This document shows, piece by piece, positions 1 to 12,180 of a stretch of DNA of 64,000 nt. Under the pieces are notes generated by a model. The model was not told where the DNA came from. It was given only the letters and a program-made list of their open reading frames with translations, and made no database searches. Origin of the DNA: Puccinellia tenuiflora (taxonomy: Eukaryota; Streptophyta; Magnoliopsida; Poales; Poaceae); the NCBI GenBank assembly GCA_012064385.1, contig QRDG01000628.1, forward strand, positions 62,001 to 126,000. Reading direction: 5' to 3'. Within the stretch, counting starts at the first letter, position 1; each line of letters starts with the position of its first letter. Both the position numbers and the translations under genes were made by a program.

Positions 1-3000
1 TCCCTTTTAAGAGGGTTTATATAATGAATTAAGGACACTTGCAAGACAAACAAGCATGCATGCAAGAGCATTAAAGGCGAATGCTTAAGAACCAAACGAA
101 AGCATGAAACCAAATTCCCTTAAACCCTCTAAACTTCTCCCCCATTGGCATCGATTGCCGAAATGGGAGGAAAAATTTAGAAGACCAATATAATATGAAT
201 TCCTCCACAAGGTGTACATTTCTCAAGAATATGAGTGAAATAAAATGCTCATATCCAATGACGAATAGTTGGAGGAACTCAAACTATATTGAGGATCCAA
301 GATTGCAAATAAAAATATTTTCCATTAAACATCTTCCCACAAAGGGACAAGCTAGCAATCGAGAAGATCCAACAAACCAAAATATTTTATGATTGTGCAA
401 AGGGTGTTCTAAGTGAAAATGGAGAAGCTCCCCAATGTTCATGCACTATTGAGGAGTGCACAAATATTGAATCATCACTCCCCCATAATCATCTAGAACA
501 CACAACAAGTGCAAGAGTGCATAAAACAAACCATATCACATAGCACTTGCACCAAAGATATGGTTGAGCCATAAGAAGATGCCAAATCAAAGATTCAACA
601 TAAGAGAGGCCCAACCGAGATACAAAAAAAAGAATATGTTCACAAGCTCAAGGATACCAATTGGAAACTTAAACCAATTGAAAAAGCCAAAAGCTAGTGA
701 GAACATTTAGCCAATAAAAATCAACATCCTCACAATGACAAGCATGAACTCAAAGATCTTCAATAAGAAGTGAGTGCGTAAAGATGCAAATAAAAATAAG
801 ACAAGCACTCACGAGATATTTTTCTTTTTGACACCACCAAAGAAATAAAGATAAAAATCAAGGTGACTCAAAAGAATTAGGATACCGATTAAAAAGTGAC
901 CTCTATCATATGTATAGGTTTCTAAGTGGACAAAAGTTAATGATATACATCCACAAAGAAACATGTACATACAAAAATGGTTTGTGAAAAAGAGAACATG
1001 GTATTCAAAGGGAAGTCATAAATACACAAATAAGATTATGGCTTAAAGGCATAGCACATAGCTCAAATTTATCTTATTGTATATAAATAGACTTCAAACA
1101 CATCAAAGACATCACACATATCACTAAGGGAACAATAGATAGTGGAGATGATTTGAGATAGGCAACAAGTATCACAAAGAAAGAATACCAATTGAAGGAA
1201 TAGTTTTTGCAATTTCATCACAAATATCACAAAGATATACCAAGTGAAGGAAATGAGCCAAAACCACTAAATTGCGCATAAAAGCTTTCATGCCAAGAAG
1301 CAACCTACACAAGGTTGAAAACTAGAAAAGTATGCATGAGGTAGATACTTGTTACCGAGATGACATTGGTGATGAAGAAGATGATAGCTTGTTAATCACT
1401 GTAGCTTGACTCCTATAATCACATGGTGAGAACACCTTCCTTATGAATGAGGAAAGCATCCAATGCATCTCCATTGTACCTAAAAACAAAATTCAAGTAC
1501 AAAATGGTTCCCAAACTCATTGGGTCCCATAATAGTTAGATACACTACAATACATAGGACACACTCTACATAAATATGTGCATATAGATATGAAATTGAA
1601 ATTCATGCACATCTTAGCCGATTTAGGATTAGGTGGAGTATCCCCTATATATTGGGTCAAGGAAGACAAGCATGCCATAATATATATAAATTGGTAAATA
1701 GGCATGCAACGACTTTCAAGAACCAAAAAGAGATATAATTTGAACAAAAACACCAAGTAAACCAAAAAGGGCACACCAAAATGTGACACGAAATGGTTGT
1801 CCAAATTAAATCAAAAACCAAATGAACAAATGATGGATTCCAAAACACATCAACACATGAAATGTGATATCAATAGGAATCGAATCAAGACAACACATGA
1901 AAGATAAGACACCAATTGAAAGTAAGGTACCAACTAGAAGCAAAGATACCAAAAAGAAGGGTATTACTTGAAAGATATCAAGTGAAAGAAATGACAAGAA
2001 ATAAGGAATCAAAGCTCCCATAGAAGATATCAATTGAAACAAATATTTATGGTGGAGATATCAAATTCCAATTAATACCAATTGATGGTACCAAAGCAAA
2101 GCCAAAGAACATAGAAGATAAAATGGATAACCCTCAAATGGCATTTCTCATTCAAGAAGATAAAACACAAAACGAGGAATGAGAAAGCAACTCCCAAGAG
2201 AGAGCAAGGTTATAACAAATAAACCAAACACTCTCTACACTTTTCATGATGGCACAAAGCACAAAAAGAAAAGGTTTGTCTTCCATAAACACATAAGAAA
2301 TAAAGCAAGTGCCAATTGAAAGGATCAAATATCGATTGGTAAGGCGGTGTTCTAAATAATAAAGGAAAGCTCCCCCAAGATTCGTGCATTATCTTTAGGG
2401 TTTGCATTTGAATACAAAATGCACACAAAAGGGATCATTACTTTTCATATGTCATTTAAAACACCACAAAATCAATAAGACATAAAGATCCACAAGAGGC
2501 AAGGAAGACAATGGGAGTGAAAAGAGAATAAACTTTTGGCAATAGTTGAGGCAAATAAAATCAAAGGCCAACGTAAGGATAATAAAAAATATTCCACCAC
2601 GAACATGAATATCAATTGTCCAAGGACAATGAGTATTTGGAATTATTTTCTTGGTGATAGAGATACCGAAGAATATCCTCACAAGATAAAACATATGGGA
2701 AGAGATAAGAGTTAAAACACCATATTTTGAAGGAGTTTGTTGGTAGCTCCAACTATTCGAACCAACCGGCAAGTCCATGGTTAGAATAAAATGGAGCGAA
2801 TGGTTTCTCGAATAATATATGGAAATACATATTTTGAGGAACACCACACCAAGCAAAACTCACACAAACAAGATCCAAATGAAGAGTAAATAAGAATGTT
2901 CAAGCAAATTTGAGCTTGTTTGAGCAAACATGCCACATGGGAACAAGATAATTTACAATATCAAATCCAAGTGGCAAAACCTCAAATGTTCACGTTTTCT

Positions 3001-3608
3001 AGGATTGTAATAACTATATAACTTAATACTCCCCCATAATGTGATAATCCATTTCTTTCTATCAAGAGGCAAATAAAATCCAACTAGAGAAATTAATGGA
3101 CAATTTAGAATTTGAATTTCTCATGAGCATGACATACCACATAGTGACTAGATAATCTTGTTGTATCAACACTAAGTGGTATTCCTCAGGTACACGCATT
3201 TTTAGGATTGTGAGATGCACAAAGCATACCACTCGCCTCAAAATGTGCTAGTCCATTAATCTGTTAAAAGAGCCAAATAAAATCCACACAAGATCCAATA
3301 AAGTCCCAACACAAAGTTTACACATATACGGTGCCAAATTAACATACACAAGCTTGATTTCTAAAGATAAGTAAGAAAGAAGCAATCATATACAAACACA
3401 TGCTAGGAACAAAACTAACACATGCAAGGGTGCAAGTAACTTTCAATGTAAATAAGTTAAATACAAGTTACCGCAAGGAGGAACATTGGGTATAGGTTAG
3501 AGATATGATAATCCAATTGACTTGGCTTGAGATAATACAAATGATGAAGATCCCTTAATTCTTCATAAGATAGCCAATTCTCCAATGTCCTCCAATACAA
3601 CCTATTGA
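1..3608 (-). other. Non-coding internal region of Copia-A
   Basis: AT-rich sequence lying downstream (minus-strand sense) of the Copia-A gag. I find no integrase, reverse transcriptase or RNase H motif on either strand, and all ORFs are short and unconvincing. Runs such as CCCCCAT recur and look like purine-tract debris on the minus strand. The element continues past the left edge, so its pol may lie outside the window, or the element may be a gag-only non-autonomous derivative. No host gene was seen here. Confidence 0.5.
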
Positions 3609-4242
3609 TCAAGTTTGAGTTTGTTGGTCTCCAACCAAGTTGGGTCCTAAAAGGTTAGTCACAATAGGTTTGGGTACCCAAATGGTTCTTTTCTTGACAC
3701 CACTTTGAGCACCCACGTATTTGGCAAAAACATTTCCAACCCTATCCTTACTAAGAGAATAAACATCATCAATTAGAATGGGTTTGGATAGGGTACCATT
3801 AGTGCATGAAGAAGCCAAATGCCCATTCTCACGACATATATAGCAACATCGACTATTCTCTTTCTTCTTGATAGGCTCCTCAACTTGAGGAGCATTGACT
3901 TGAGTCTTCTTAGGAGGTGACCGTTGTTCAACTCGTGGTTGAGCATGAGATTGAACAAGAGGCCGCTTCCCTAGTTGCTTCTCACTAAGAGGCTTCTTCT
4001 TCATTGGGCAAGATCTAACATGATGCCATTCAACCTTACACTTGAAGCAAGTAATCTTGGCCGAATTCTTGACTTGTTCTTGGCCCTTCTTCTTGTCAAT
4101 CTTGGACTTGTTCTTGTTGTTGGAGTTGAATCCAAGTCCACTCTTGTCATTGGGGGATTGTTGCACACTCAACAAGTTGTTGATGACGGGATTGATGAGA
4201 GTGTTCTTCTCCCTCAACAACGCCAACAAGTACTCTTGATAC
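3609..4242 (-). pseudogene. Copia-A gag, C-terminal part with two zinc knuckles
   Basis: This is the C-terminal part of a copia Gag, the structural protein that packages element RNA. Two CX2CX4HX4C zinc knuckles are visible: one starting CFKCKVEW and one reading CYICRENGHLASSC. The region between them is rich in Lys and Gln. The tail has a VFAKYVG...IWVPK pattern, which closely matches the end of the Copia-B gag (VYAKFVG...IWVPK) near 31090-31160. The reading frame runs in from the right until the LTR-like insert at 4243, so the Met near 4229 is not a true start. The ORF ends with a stop at 3609. Gag is cut into at least three pieces by later insertions and cannot be expressed as one protein. 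The family assignment is firm; the exact Sirevirus family is inferred. Confidence 0.75.
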
Positions 4243-5958
4243 CCTGAAAGGAAGATAATATATTAGGGATAGGTTGAGCCTCCAAGTGCAGAGTATGTAG
4301 AAGTGGTAGTTTTTCCCCAAGAAGGTGACTCGAGGGTTTAATATCGAACTCTCGGGGAATCAGTAGTGTGGGTTTTATCTTCTTGTCCTTCTCTAGATTT
4401 CCTGCAAACAAAATAGATTGCTTTGTGTCCTCAACCTCACCAAGTGGTTGTCAAGCACAAAGTGTGAGAATGATATTAAGATGATAATGAATGCAAAACA
4501 GTAAATAAAAATGCAATGGTGGTAAATAAGTATGCAAGGATGATAGTAATGAAGATGGATGGTATTTTTGGGGGTTTTATATGTGAATGCAAGAAGTAAA
4601 AGTGTTTTTGTATTTTCTGATTTTAAAATGGCTGAATGTAAAATATGCTTAAAAGTGGTTGGAAAGTTGTTTCTTATGATAAAAAATGGACCGGGGTTCA
4701 TGGTTTCACACATGCACTCTCTCTTTAATATAGTGTGGCAAATGAGTAGACATAGATTTAACATATGAGATTGCAAGCAAGGTTAATGACATGTTACTAA
4801 TTATATGGGCATCACGTCCTAACATAGAGACCTTTTGATTATTAGTCTCACTTATACTCCACCAAGATGTGAACTAAATCATGCACCTTAGTAATTAAGA
4901 TAACATCAGAGTATAGCTTTAAGATTAATGACAGGAAGTGAAAATAAACACATGATGGATCTAGTCTTAGGTAGAGGCATGTCACTCCTCCTACCCTACA
5001 ACATGGTATTTTGGTTTATCCCTAGTGAGGTAACAAAGTAAGGTAAACACCCAATGGATCATGATATTAAGTTGTCAGCTTATCACTTCACCACCCCCGT
5101 TACTCCAAATAATGCACACGTTCCCCCACACACGCTCTCATACACATGCTTGGTCATAACAAGGATACAAGAACGGGGTACATAATATGCATCTACTTTC
5201 ATAACTGAAATATAACATTGCAATCTCAACATATATTAACTCATAGAAAGATCCACCATAATGGTAATACAACGGTGACCGTAATCATGTTCAGCAGCTC
5301 ATACGGTGCTAATTAGTGAAGCTCAAGAGAGAGAGATACATATGCTACTGCCACAAACCCATAGTCCAGAGGTGGACTACTCCCTCTTCATCATGGAGAC
5401 GGTGGAGATGTCGATGGAGAAGAAGGAGACCTCTCCGGCAGGGCTCCGCCGGAGTTTTCCCCCTCCAATCTGCAGCCTCCTGGTCTCTGTTTCTTGTTTC
5501 TCTTGTGTGGCGGCTCTCCCTTCGGAGAATGTCGGGGGGCTCTTTATATAGGCGTTTTTAGGTCACGAGGAAGCTTCTGGGCGAAGGATCGATGCAAACA
5601 GGGCCACGAGGGCCAATTGGGATAGGCCCACGCGGCTACAGTACCTGGCCACGTGGGACCCACCCTTTTGGTCCTCCGACCTCCGTTCGTTGACTTCTTT
5701 TGCTCCTAAATCTTCTCCTTCCAAAATAATGACCCCCGTAAATTTATAGCTCATTATGACGTCGTTAAGGTCCTGAAACAAATAAGGAAAGAAATAGGGG
5801 TTTTCTGCCTGCGCAGGATTAATTTCATAAAAAGGGGAAATCATTATTAATTACCAGAAATCATTAAATAACAGTAATATACCCCTTATATTATGCAAAT
5901 ATGATTGGAATATGACTATTATAGTGCAAAGTTCATGTATGCATTTTAGATGCATCAG
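4243..5958 (-). repeat. LTR-like insert X1 (solo LTR candidate, gypsy-type)
   Basis: A 1.7-kb block inserted in the Copia-A gag. Read on the minus strand it starts TGATGCATCTAAAATGCATA and ends in CA. It aligns along its length with X2 (7102-10590). Shared landmarks are the segment around 'ctcgagggtttaatatcgaa' near 4329, the C-rich 'gttcccccacacacgctctc' near 5120, and a GC-rich block at 5390-5550. It has no ORF with recognisable domains. A clean target duplication could not be found at its ends, so solo LTR is the best guess rather than proven. Confidence 0.55.
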
Positions 5959-7101
5959 TTGTCAAGTGTGGTCTTCCCTATATGACGTTTTCCCATCCTT
6001 TCTTCAAAGAAGTGGCTTGGGCCTTGAGGTCATTCCTTTCCTCTACATGGTTAGTGACAACACAAGAACTAGAGGAGGTAGATGCATCATTGTTAGAGCA
6101 ACAAGGCAAGGAAAATAATTCATCACATGATGTACCAACATTGTGAGTGGATGAACTACGAGGACTAGCACATGGCAATATAGCATTTTTTACTAGAGGT
6201 TGTGCCATTATCCACATGAGGCTCACAAGATGTTACCTTGGTAGAGATAGCCTCATGAGCTAACTTTAGCCTATCATGGGATACTAGAAGATCATCATGA
6301 GAGCTAGAAAGCTTCTTGTGACTTCCTCTAATTTCCCATAATTGCTAGTTAGCAACTCAAGTTGAGCTCTTTGCTCAACGTTCTCCTTTAGGATCGATGC
6401 TTCACAAGAAGTAGAGTTATTAGCACAAGCATCATCATTAATAGCAATGGGAGAACAAGTAGGAAGATCTTTTAGCATTTGAGCTTGAAGTTGATCATGC
6501 GATTTAGTGAGACTTGCGAGAGAACTTTCAAAGGACTTGAGATCCTTTTCTAGTTTCTCATTAGCCTCAAGAAGTCTAACATTTTTAACAACAAGATTAG
6601 TATTTTTAGTTTTGATGACTTTAGCAAGAGCTTGAGCATGATCATGTTCTTTTCTTAGTTTAGACATCTCTAGATTATTAGTCTCCTCAAGATCCACAAG
6701 AGTTTTCTCAAGAGTCGACCTACGACCTTGCTCTTCTTCAAGAGCTATAGAAATATCCGCAATATCATTTGCGTAATCAAGCTCACGAGCTTCCATTTTT
6801 TCAATGGTGTCTTCATACTCATCAATAGCATTCTTACTCATAAAAAATAGCCATGATTTGCATGAAATTAGAGTGAGCATTATCATTCTTACGAAGAGCA
6901 TGAAGAACACTTTTTCTCATCTTATTTAAGAGAGAATCATTATCAACATCTTCATTATTGTTGTCATCATCATTACTTGTAGATTTAGCCATAAGGCAAA
7001 AGATAGTTGATGAAGATGAAACATTAGTTGATGCATCACTTAAATTCATATCTTGTTTCATAAGAAGTTGGATTTCCTCTTGATGGCCCTTGACGTAGTT
7101 A
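5959..7101 (-). pseudogene. Copia-A gag, central coiled-coil part
   Basis: The central part of the copia Gag. The frame around 6284-6840 is dense in Glu, Lys and Leu with long heptad-like stretches, and the motif SLTKSHDQLQAQ closely matches TLTKSYEQLQAQ in the Copia-B gag near 30690. It continues to 6226-5978 with a Cys/Ser-rich segment (ASTSSSSCV). Coiled-coil Gag regions are a known feature of Sirevirus elements. Several frame changes and stops are present, for example where the frame breaks near 6840 and near 6284, so this is a decayed fragment. It is bounded by X1 on the left and X2 on the right. Confidence 0.65.
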
Positions 7102-7349
7102 CCTGCGTCAAAAGAATATGGGTTAGGTTGAGACTCCAAGTGCAGAGTATATAGTATAGGAAAGACAGTTTTCCCCACAAGGGGTGACTCGAGGGTTTAA
7201 TATCGAACTCTCGGGGAATCAGTAGTGAACGATTTATCTTCTTATCCTTCCCTTGAGAACCTACAAACAAAGTAAATTGTTTTGTGCTCTCAACCTCACC
7301 AAGTGGTTGTCACACTACCACAGAAATGGCTATAGGGAGGTTGGCATTC

Positions 7350-7715
7350 TGTGGCGCACCGTTAATTGGTGCGCCACAGAATTATTTCTATGGCGCATGG
7401 ATGTTGGTGCGCCATAGAAATTTTCGACTTTCTGTGGCGCATATTTTGTCCATGCGCCACAGAAAGTCAGAATTCTGTGGCGCATGCCCACCCATGCGCC
7501 ACAGAAAGTCAGGATTCTGTGGCGCATGCCCACCCATGCGCCACAGAATTTCTGTGGGTCCCACATATAGCCACTAGGTCAGAGGTCTATCTGGGACATT
7601 TGTGGCGCACCGTGGCTGGTGCGCCACAGAAAAGGGACATTTTGTGGCGCACCGTGGCTGGTGCGCCACAGAAAAGTGACATTCTGTGGCGCACCTGGTA
7701 GGTGCGCCACAGAAT
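7350..7715. repeat. CACTA-1 left subterminal repeats
   Basis: Repeated units of the form TTCTGTGGCGCACC followed after a short spacer by the inverted form GGTGCGCCACAGAA, spaced every 40-60 bases. Each pair can form a small hairpin. Subterminal repeats of this kind are the binding sites of TnpA-type proteins in En/Spm elements; that role is inferred here. The right end has matching units at 8905-9045. Confidence 0.85.
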
Positions 7716-8112
7716 TTTTTTTTCAAATCCCACCCCCCCCTGTGGATCGCCTTTTTAGTTTTGCAGGAAGTGAAAGAAAATGATAAAAAATTCAATAAAT
7801 AAAATCCTTTGCGATGTAGTTAGGTATGAGTGTCTAGTAGGTCTAGAAATTTTGAAATATGAATTTTGACCTTTTTTGCAACAAATGAAAAAAAAAATCT
7901 TATAACGGGCATAACTTTTGCATACGACGTCGAAAAAATGCGAATAATACCTTAAAAAAACTAGAGAAAATTTCGGAACCGCCCTCACCGGGGTATACCC
8001 GGTTGGACATTTCTCGGATTCTCAAAATTCCAAACGAAAAAAAAGTTATGGCCAACAGAAGAATTTTCCTAGCAAAATAAAAAAATTCGGTGGCGCATGT
8101 GCCAAGGATGCG

Positions 8113-8168
8113 CCACAGAATTATTGGGCGGGATTCGAAATTTTGAATCCCGCCCAATAATTCTGTGG
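8113..8168. repeat. Perfect 24-bp-arm hairpin in CACTA-1
   Basis: An exact inverted repeat with arms at 8113-8136 and 8145-8168 and an 8-base loop (gaaatttt). The arms start CCACAGAATTATTGGGCGGG. The outer bases are the same CCACAGAA motif found in the subterminal repeats, so the hairpin looks like an extended internal version of that unit. Confidence 0.85.
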
Positions 8169-8286
8169 TGCATCACACAATTTCAAACAGACGATTTTTT
8201 TCTACAAAATCAAAAAAATATTAAAAAATTCAAAAAAAATTCCAAAATTCCAAAAAAAGTTATAACAAAGAAGATTGTTGAAAATT

Positions 8287-8520
8287 TTGGATTTTTTGAA
8301 TTTTTTAAAGTTTTTTTTAAATAAGTTTTTTGAATTTTTTGGATTTTTTGAATTTTTTAAAGTTTTTTTTAAATAAGTTTTTTGGATTTTTTGAATTTTT
8401 TAAAGTTTTTTTTAATAAGTTTTTTCAATTTTTTGGATTTTTTGAATTTTTTAAAGTTTTTTTTTCAATAAGTTTTTTGAATTTTCTGAATTTTTTAAAG
8501 TTTTTTTAAAAAAATTTAAG
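8287..8520. repeat. T-rich tandem repeat
   Basis: About four imperfect copies of a roughly 55-60-base unit built from ggattttttgaatttttt and aaagttttttttaaataag. It shows small expansions and contractions typical of replication slippage. No coding potential. Confidence 0.8.
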
Positions 8521-8688
8521 TTTTTTTATTTTTTTTGGATCTTTTGAAACTTTTGAATCTCCTTTTGAAAGTTTAGAAGTTTTTGAAAAATCTGAAATTT
8601 AAAAACACACATTTATAACACATACATAACATATACACATACAAGACTTAAGAGGATTCATATGATATATATATTAATAAGAACTTGA

Positions 8689-8785
8689 GTAGCACAAGGG
8701 TAGGTGAAGTGGGTGGAACTTAGAAGTTAAGCGTGCTAGGGTTGGAGCAATTTGAGGATGGGTGACCTTGTGGGAAGGTATCAGT
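8689..8785 (+). pseudogene. 5S rRNA-like sequence inside CACTA-1
   Basis: This stretch resembles the middle and 3' half of plant 5S rRNA. Visible landmarks are gaact (8716), gaagttaagcgtgct (8723-8737), gaggatgggtgacct (8754-8768) and gtgggaag (8770). The first and second long blocks match the box A and box C parts of the 5S internal control region, and the 17-base gap between gcgtgct and aggatggg equals the gap in plant 5S genes. The 5' part is poorly kept and the gene's last bases are not recognisable. It is a degenerate copy, not a functional rRNA gene. A run of five T follows near 8828. Confidence 0.8.
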
Positions 8786-10590
8786 TCAAAATGTGCAAAA
8801 AATCTGAAAAAATTCAAATAATTAGTATTTTTCATATTTTGATTTTTCTGAATTTTTTTGAAACTTTTATATTTTTTTTTTTGCATTTTTTGAATATTTT
8901 CAGAATTCTGTGGCGCACCAGGCCAGGTGCGCCACAGAAATATTTTCTGTGCCGCACCAAGCAAGGTGCGCCACAGAAAATATTTTTGTGGCGAGAATTC
9001 TGTGGCGCACCCAGCAAACCTGGGGGTGCGCCACAGAATTCCAATTTGGTGTGCCACTGATAGCCATTTCTGTGGTAGTGTCAAGCACAAGGTGTGAGAA
9101 TGATATCAAAATAAAACAAATGCAAAACAAGAAATAAATATGCAATGATGATAAATAAATATGCAAGGATGGTGGAAACAATGATGGATGATATTTTTGG
9201 GTTTTATATTGTGAATGCAAGATATGAAAGTATTTTTGTATTTTCAGATTTTTAAATGGCAGAAAATGAAAAATGCTTATAAGTTGTTGGAAAGATGTTT
9301 CTTATGATAAAAATGGACCGGGGTTCATGGTTTCACAAATGCACTCTCTCTTTAATAAAGTGGTAGACAATGGAACACTAGAATTGACATATGAGATTGC
9401 AATAAAAAGGTTTCATGACAAGTTACTAATTATATGGGCATCACGTCCTAACATAGAGATCTTTTGTTTATTAATCTGTCTTATACTCCACCAAGGTGTG
9501 AATTAAATCTTAGCACCTCAGTAATTATGATAAATCAGAGTATAGCTTTAAGTCTTATGACATGAAGTTAAAATAAGAACATGCTAGATCTAGTCATGGA
9601 GAAGTGGCAATGGTCACACCCACACCTCCGGTAGCATGGTATTTTTCTTTATCCCTAGTGAGGCAACAAAGTAAGGTAAAAATACCCAAGTGGATCGCGG
9701 AACTTCTCTCACTTTCACCGCACTAGCCACCCCCTCATTACTCCAACTAATGCACACGTTCCCCCACACACGCTCTCATAAACATGCTTGATCATAACAA
9801 GTAGACAAGAACAGGGTACATAATATGCATCTACTTTCATAACTAAAACAAAACAATTGCAATCTCAAACATATATTAACTCATAAAGAGATCCATCACA
9901 AAGGAATTACATAGATGACCGTAATCATGTTCGGCACCTCATACGGTGCTAATTAGTGAAGCTCAAAGAGAGGAGAGATACATAAGTTACTTCCACAAAC
10001 CCATAGTCCACGGGTGGACTACTCCCTCTTCATCATGGAGACGGTGGAGATGTCGTTGGGGGAGATGGAGACCACGCCGGCAGCGCCCCGCCGGAGTTTT
10101 CCCCCTCCAATCTGCAGCTCCAGGTCTCTGTTTCGGTGTTTCTGTGTTTCGGCGGCGCTCTCTTCTGGAAAACATCGGGGGACTATTTTTATAGTCGTTT
10201 TTAGGTCAAAAGGAAGCTTCGGGAAGAAATATCGACGACAACGGAGCCACGAGGCCCAAAACAAGGGGTCCCACACAGCCAGGGAATCTGGCCGCGTGGG
10301 CCTAGGTGTTTTGGCCCTCGGGCCTCCACTTCTTTGCCTCCTTCGCTCATACGCCTTCTTCCTTCCAAAAAATGATCCCCGTAAATTTTCAGGTCATTTG
10401 GACGTCGTTTGGGTCCCTGAAACTCAAAAATATAGAAAATAGGGTTTTCTGCCAGAGCAGGGTTAATTCCAGAAAAATAAGGAAACTGTGAAATATTCCC
10501 AAAATCAATAGAAAACAATGATATAACCCTTATATGATGCAAATATGAGTAATATAATGCAAAGTTCATGTATGCATTTTACATGCATCA

Positions 10591-11285
10591 CCTCTACATT
10601 GTTAGGAACACAAGAACTAGAGGAAACATAAGCATTTTGATCATGGCAACAAGATATAGCAAACATATCATCATGAGATTTATTCATGCAATTTCTACAT
10701 GATATGCAAGGACTATCAACACAAGCATGTAAGGCATTTTGAGTGCTACAAGTGTTTAAGTCCTTAGATGAAGCATTGCAATTAGATAGAGACAAAGGGT
10801 CATCAACAATAGTTTCAATATCATCATTTCAAAGCCTATCACTACTCACCACCTCATTAGATTGTGGCTTACCACATGTAGGTGAAGTAGATGAAGTTGA
10901 GAACTCATCACGTCTAGAGGTGGAGGGAGAACAATCATCCTCAATAATTTTGGACACATCATATTTATCTTGAAGCTTTGTCCATAACTCATGAGCATTC
11001 CGATAAGGCATGATTGACCCCAAAAACTACATCACTCAAAACATGGACAATTGCATTAGATACTAGAGAATCGAGATAAGAGTTTTCCTCGTCCTCTAAA
11101 GACAACTTTTGGGAGTCCTTTGGAGGAGGAAATCCCATATCTACAATTCTCTTTATATTTGGACTTATGTCCCTAAAAAGATTAAGCATGTAAATTTTCC
11201 AAACAACATAATTTGTGCCATCGAATATAAAAGTGGGATGACATCATTACTCTCAAGGCGGTTAAGCCTAACAAGGAGAGACTTT
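10591..11285 (-). pseudogene. Copia-A gag, N-terminal part
   Basis: The N-terminal part of a copia-type Gag. On the minus strand the frame holds a NYVVWKIYM-like motif near 11210, then segments with DSLVSNAIVHVLSDVVFG (about 11050) and AHELWTKLQDKYD (about 10970). These are typical of the copia gag-polypeptide/UBN2-like family. A one-base frame break separates the motif near 11210 from the upstream residues. A Ser/Cys-rich tail (SSSSCV) resembles the tail of the fragment at 5978-6226, so that part of gag is present twice. The primer-binding site lies just upstream at 11286-11298. Confidence 0.7.
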
Positions 11286-11298
11286 GCTCTGATACCAA
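11286..11298 (-). other. Copia-A primer-binding site
   Basis: On the minus strand the LTR end ...TCTTTCA is followed by attggtatcagagc, which matches the usual plant initiator-Met tRNA primer site. This fixes the element's orientation and the inner border of its 5' LTR at 11300. Confidence 0.85.
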
Positions 11299-12180
11299 TT
11301 GAAAGAACGAGATGTCGCTTAGAGAGGGGGGGTGAATAGGCGATTTAAACCATTTACGTTTATGCTTGAATAAATGCGAAATAAACTAACGTTTAATTTA
11401 TCAAGCCCAAAACCTAATATACTAGGTTCACCTATGTGCACCAACAACATATGCTAGGCAACTTAACAACAAGGATAGCAAGATAAACTTCAAGCTCGAT
11501 GGTTATCACAAAGTAAATGCATAAGTAAAGGGGTTTGGTTATAGAGATAACCGACACAAGTGGAGACGGAGGTTTGTTTCCCGTAGTTCCTTACCAATGG
11601 AAGTACGTCTACGTTGGAGGGGTGTGGAGACTCCTTGGCCCTCCTACAAGCACGCCCGTGCTCACCCTATTTTCCGTGAGCTCCTCCCGTGGGGAATACT
11701 CAATGGGGGATTTTCTCATCCACTATGAGGTCTTCTTGAGGGCGTTGATCAAACCCGTACAATGCGGTCATCTTGAGGACGTTGACCAAACCCATACAAA
11801 TTTCTCGAAGCTTCACAACTTGAAGATCTTCGCGGCACCCACCAACCGTCTAGGTTACACAATGCACCCAAGAGGCACAAGCTCTTGGGAGCCCTATGCA
11901 CCCAAGAGTAACAAGCTTCTCGAACTTCAATCCCACGTATCACCGTGGGGAACTCAAACCTATGCACCAAATGCAAAAGGCAAGAACACACAAAGTGGTC
12001 AAGTCCTTCTCTCCGAAATCCAACCAAAGCAACTAATGCTAGAGAGGGATTTGAGAGGAAGAACAAAGGAGAAACGCAAAGCAACTCCAAGATCTAGATC
12101 CAAAGGGTTCCCCTCACTTAGAGGAGATATGGTTTGGTGGAAACGTAGATCTAGATCTCTTCTCTCTTTTCCCTCTAAAT

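Larger units (their letters stand above)
7313..9080. mobile_element. CACTA-1, non-autonomous CACTA element
   Basis: A 1768-bp element with CACTACCACAGAAATGGCTA at the left end and its inverted copy at the right end. It is flanked by the 3-bp duplication TCA (7310-7312 and 9081-9083), the duplication size expected for CACTA elements. X1 has the uninterrupted sequence 'gtggttgtcaagcacaa' at the same place, which confirms the boundaries. There is no transposase gene; the interior holds a hairpin, a T-rich tandem repeat and a 5S rRNA-like segment. It probably depends on an autonomous relative such as CACTA-2, which shares the subterminal repeat motif. Confidence 0.93.
7102..10590 (-). repeat. LTR-like insert X2, interrupted by CACTA-1
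   Basis: A second copy of the X1 family in the Copia-A gag. On the minus strand it begins TGATGCATGTAAAATGCATA (10590 leftwards) and ends ...TTTTGACGCA near 7102. Removing CACTA-1 (7313-9080) leaves about 1.7 kb, similar to X1. As with X1, no clear 5-bp target duplication was found. No coding domains were recognised; small ORFs in the GC-rich 10000-10300 stretch are by-products of base composition. Confidence 0.55.

Noticed and set aside
1517..2856. Hydrophobic minus-strand ORFs resembling membrane proteins
   Set aside because: They result from T-rich minus-strand composition in the Copia-A non-coding region, and the frames are short and overlapping.
7350..9045. Regularly spaced repeats that could suggest a CRISPR array
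   Set aside because: The DNA is from a plant, and the units are head-to-head inverted pairs confined to CACTA ends.
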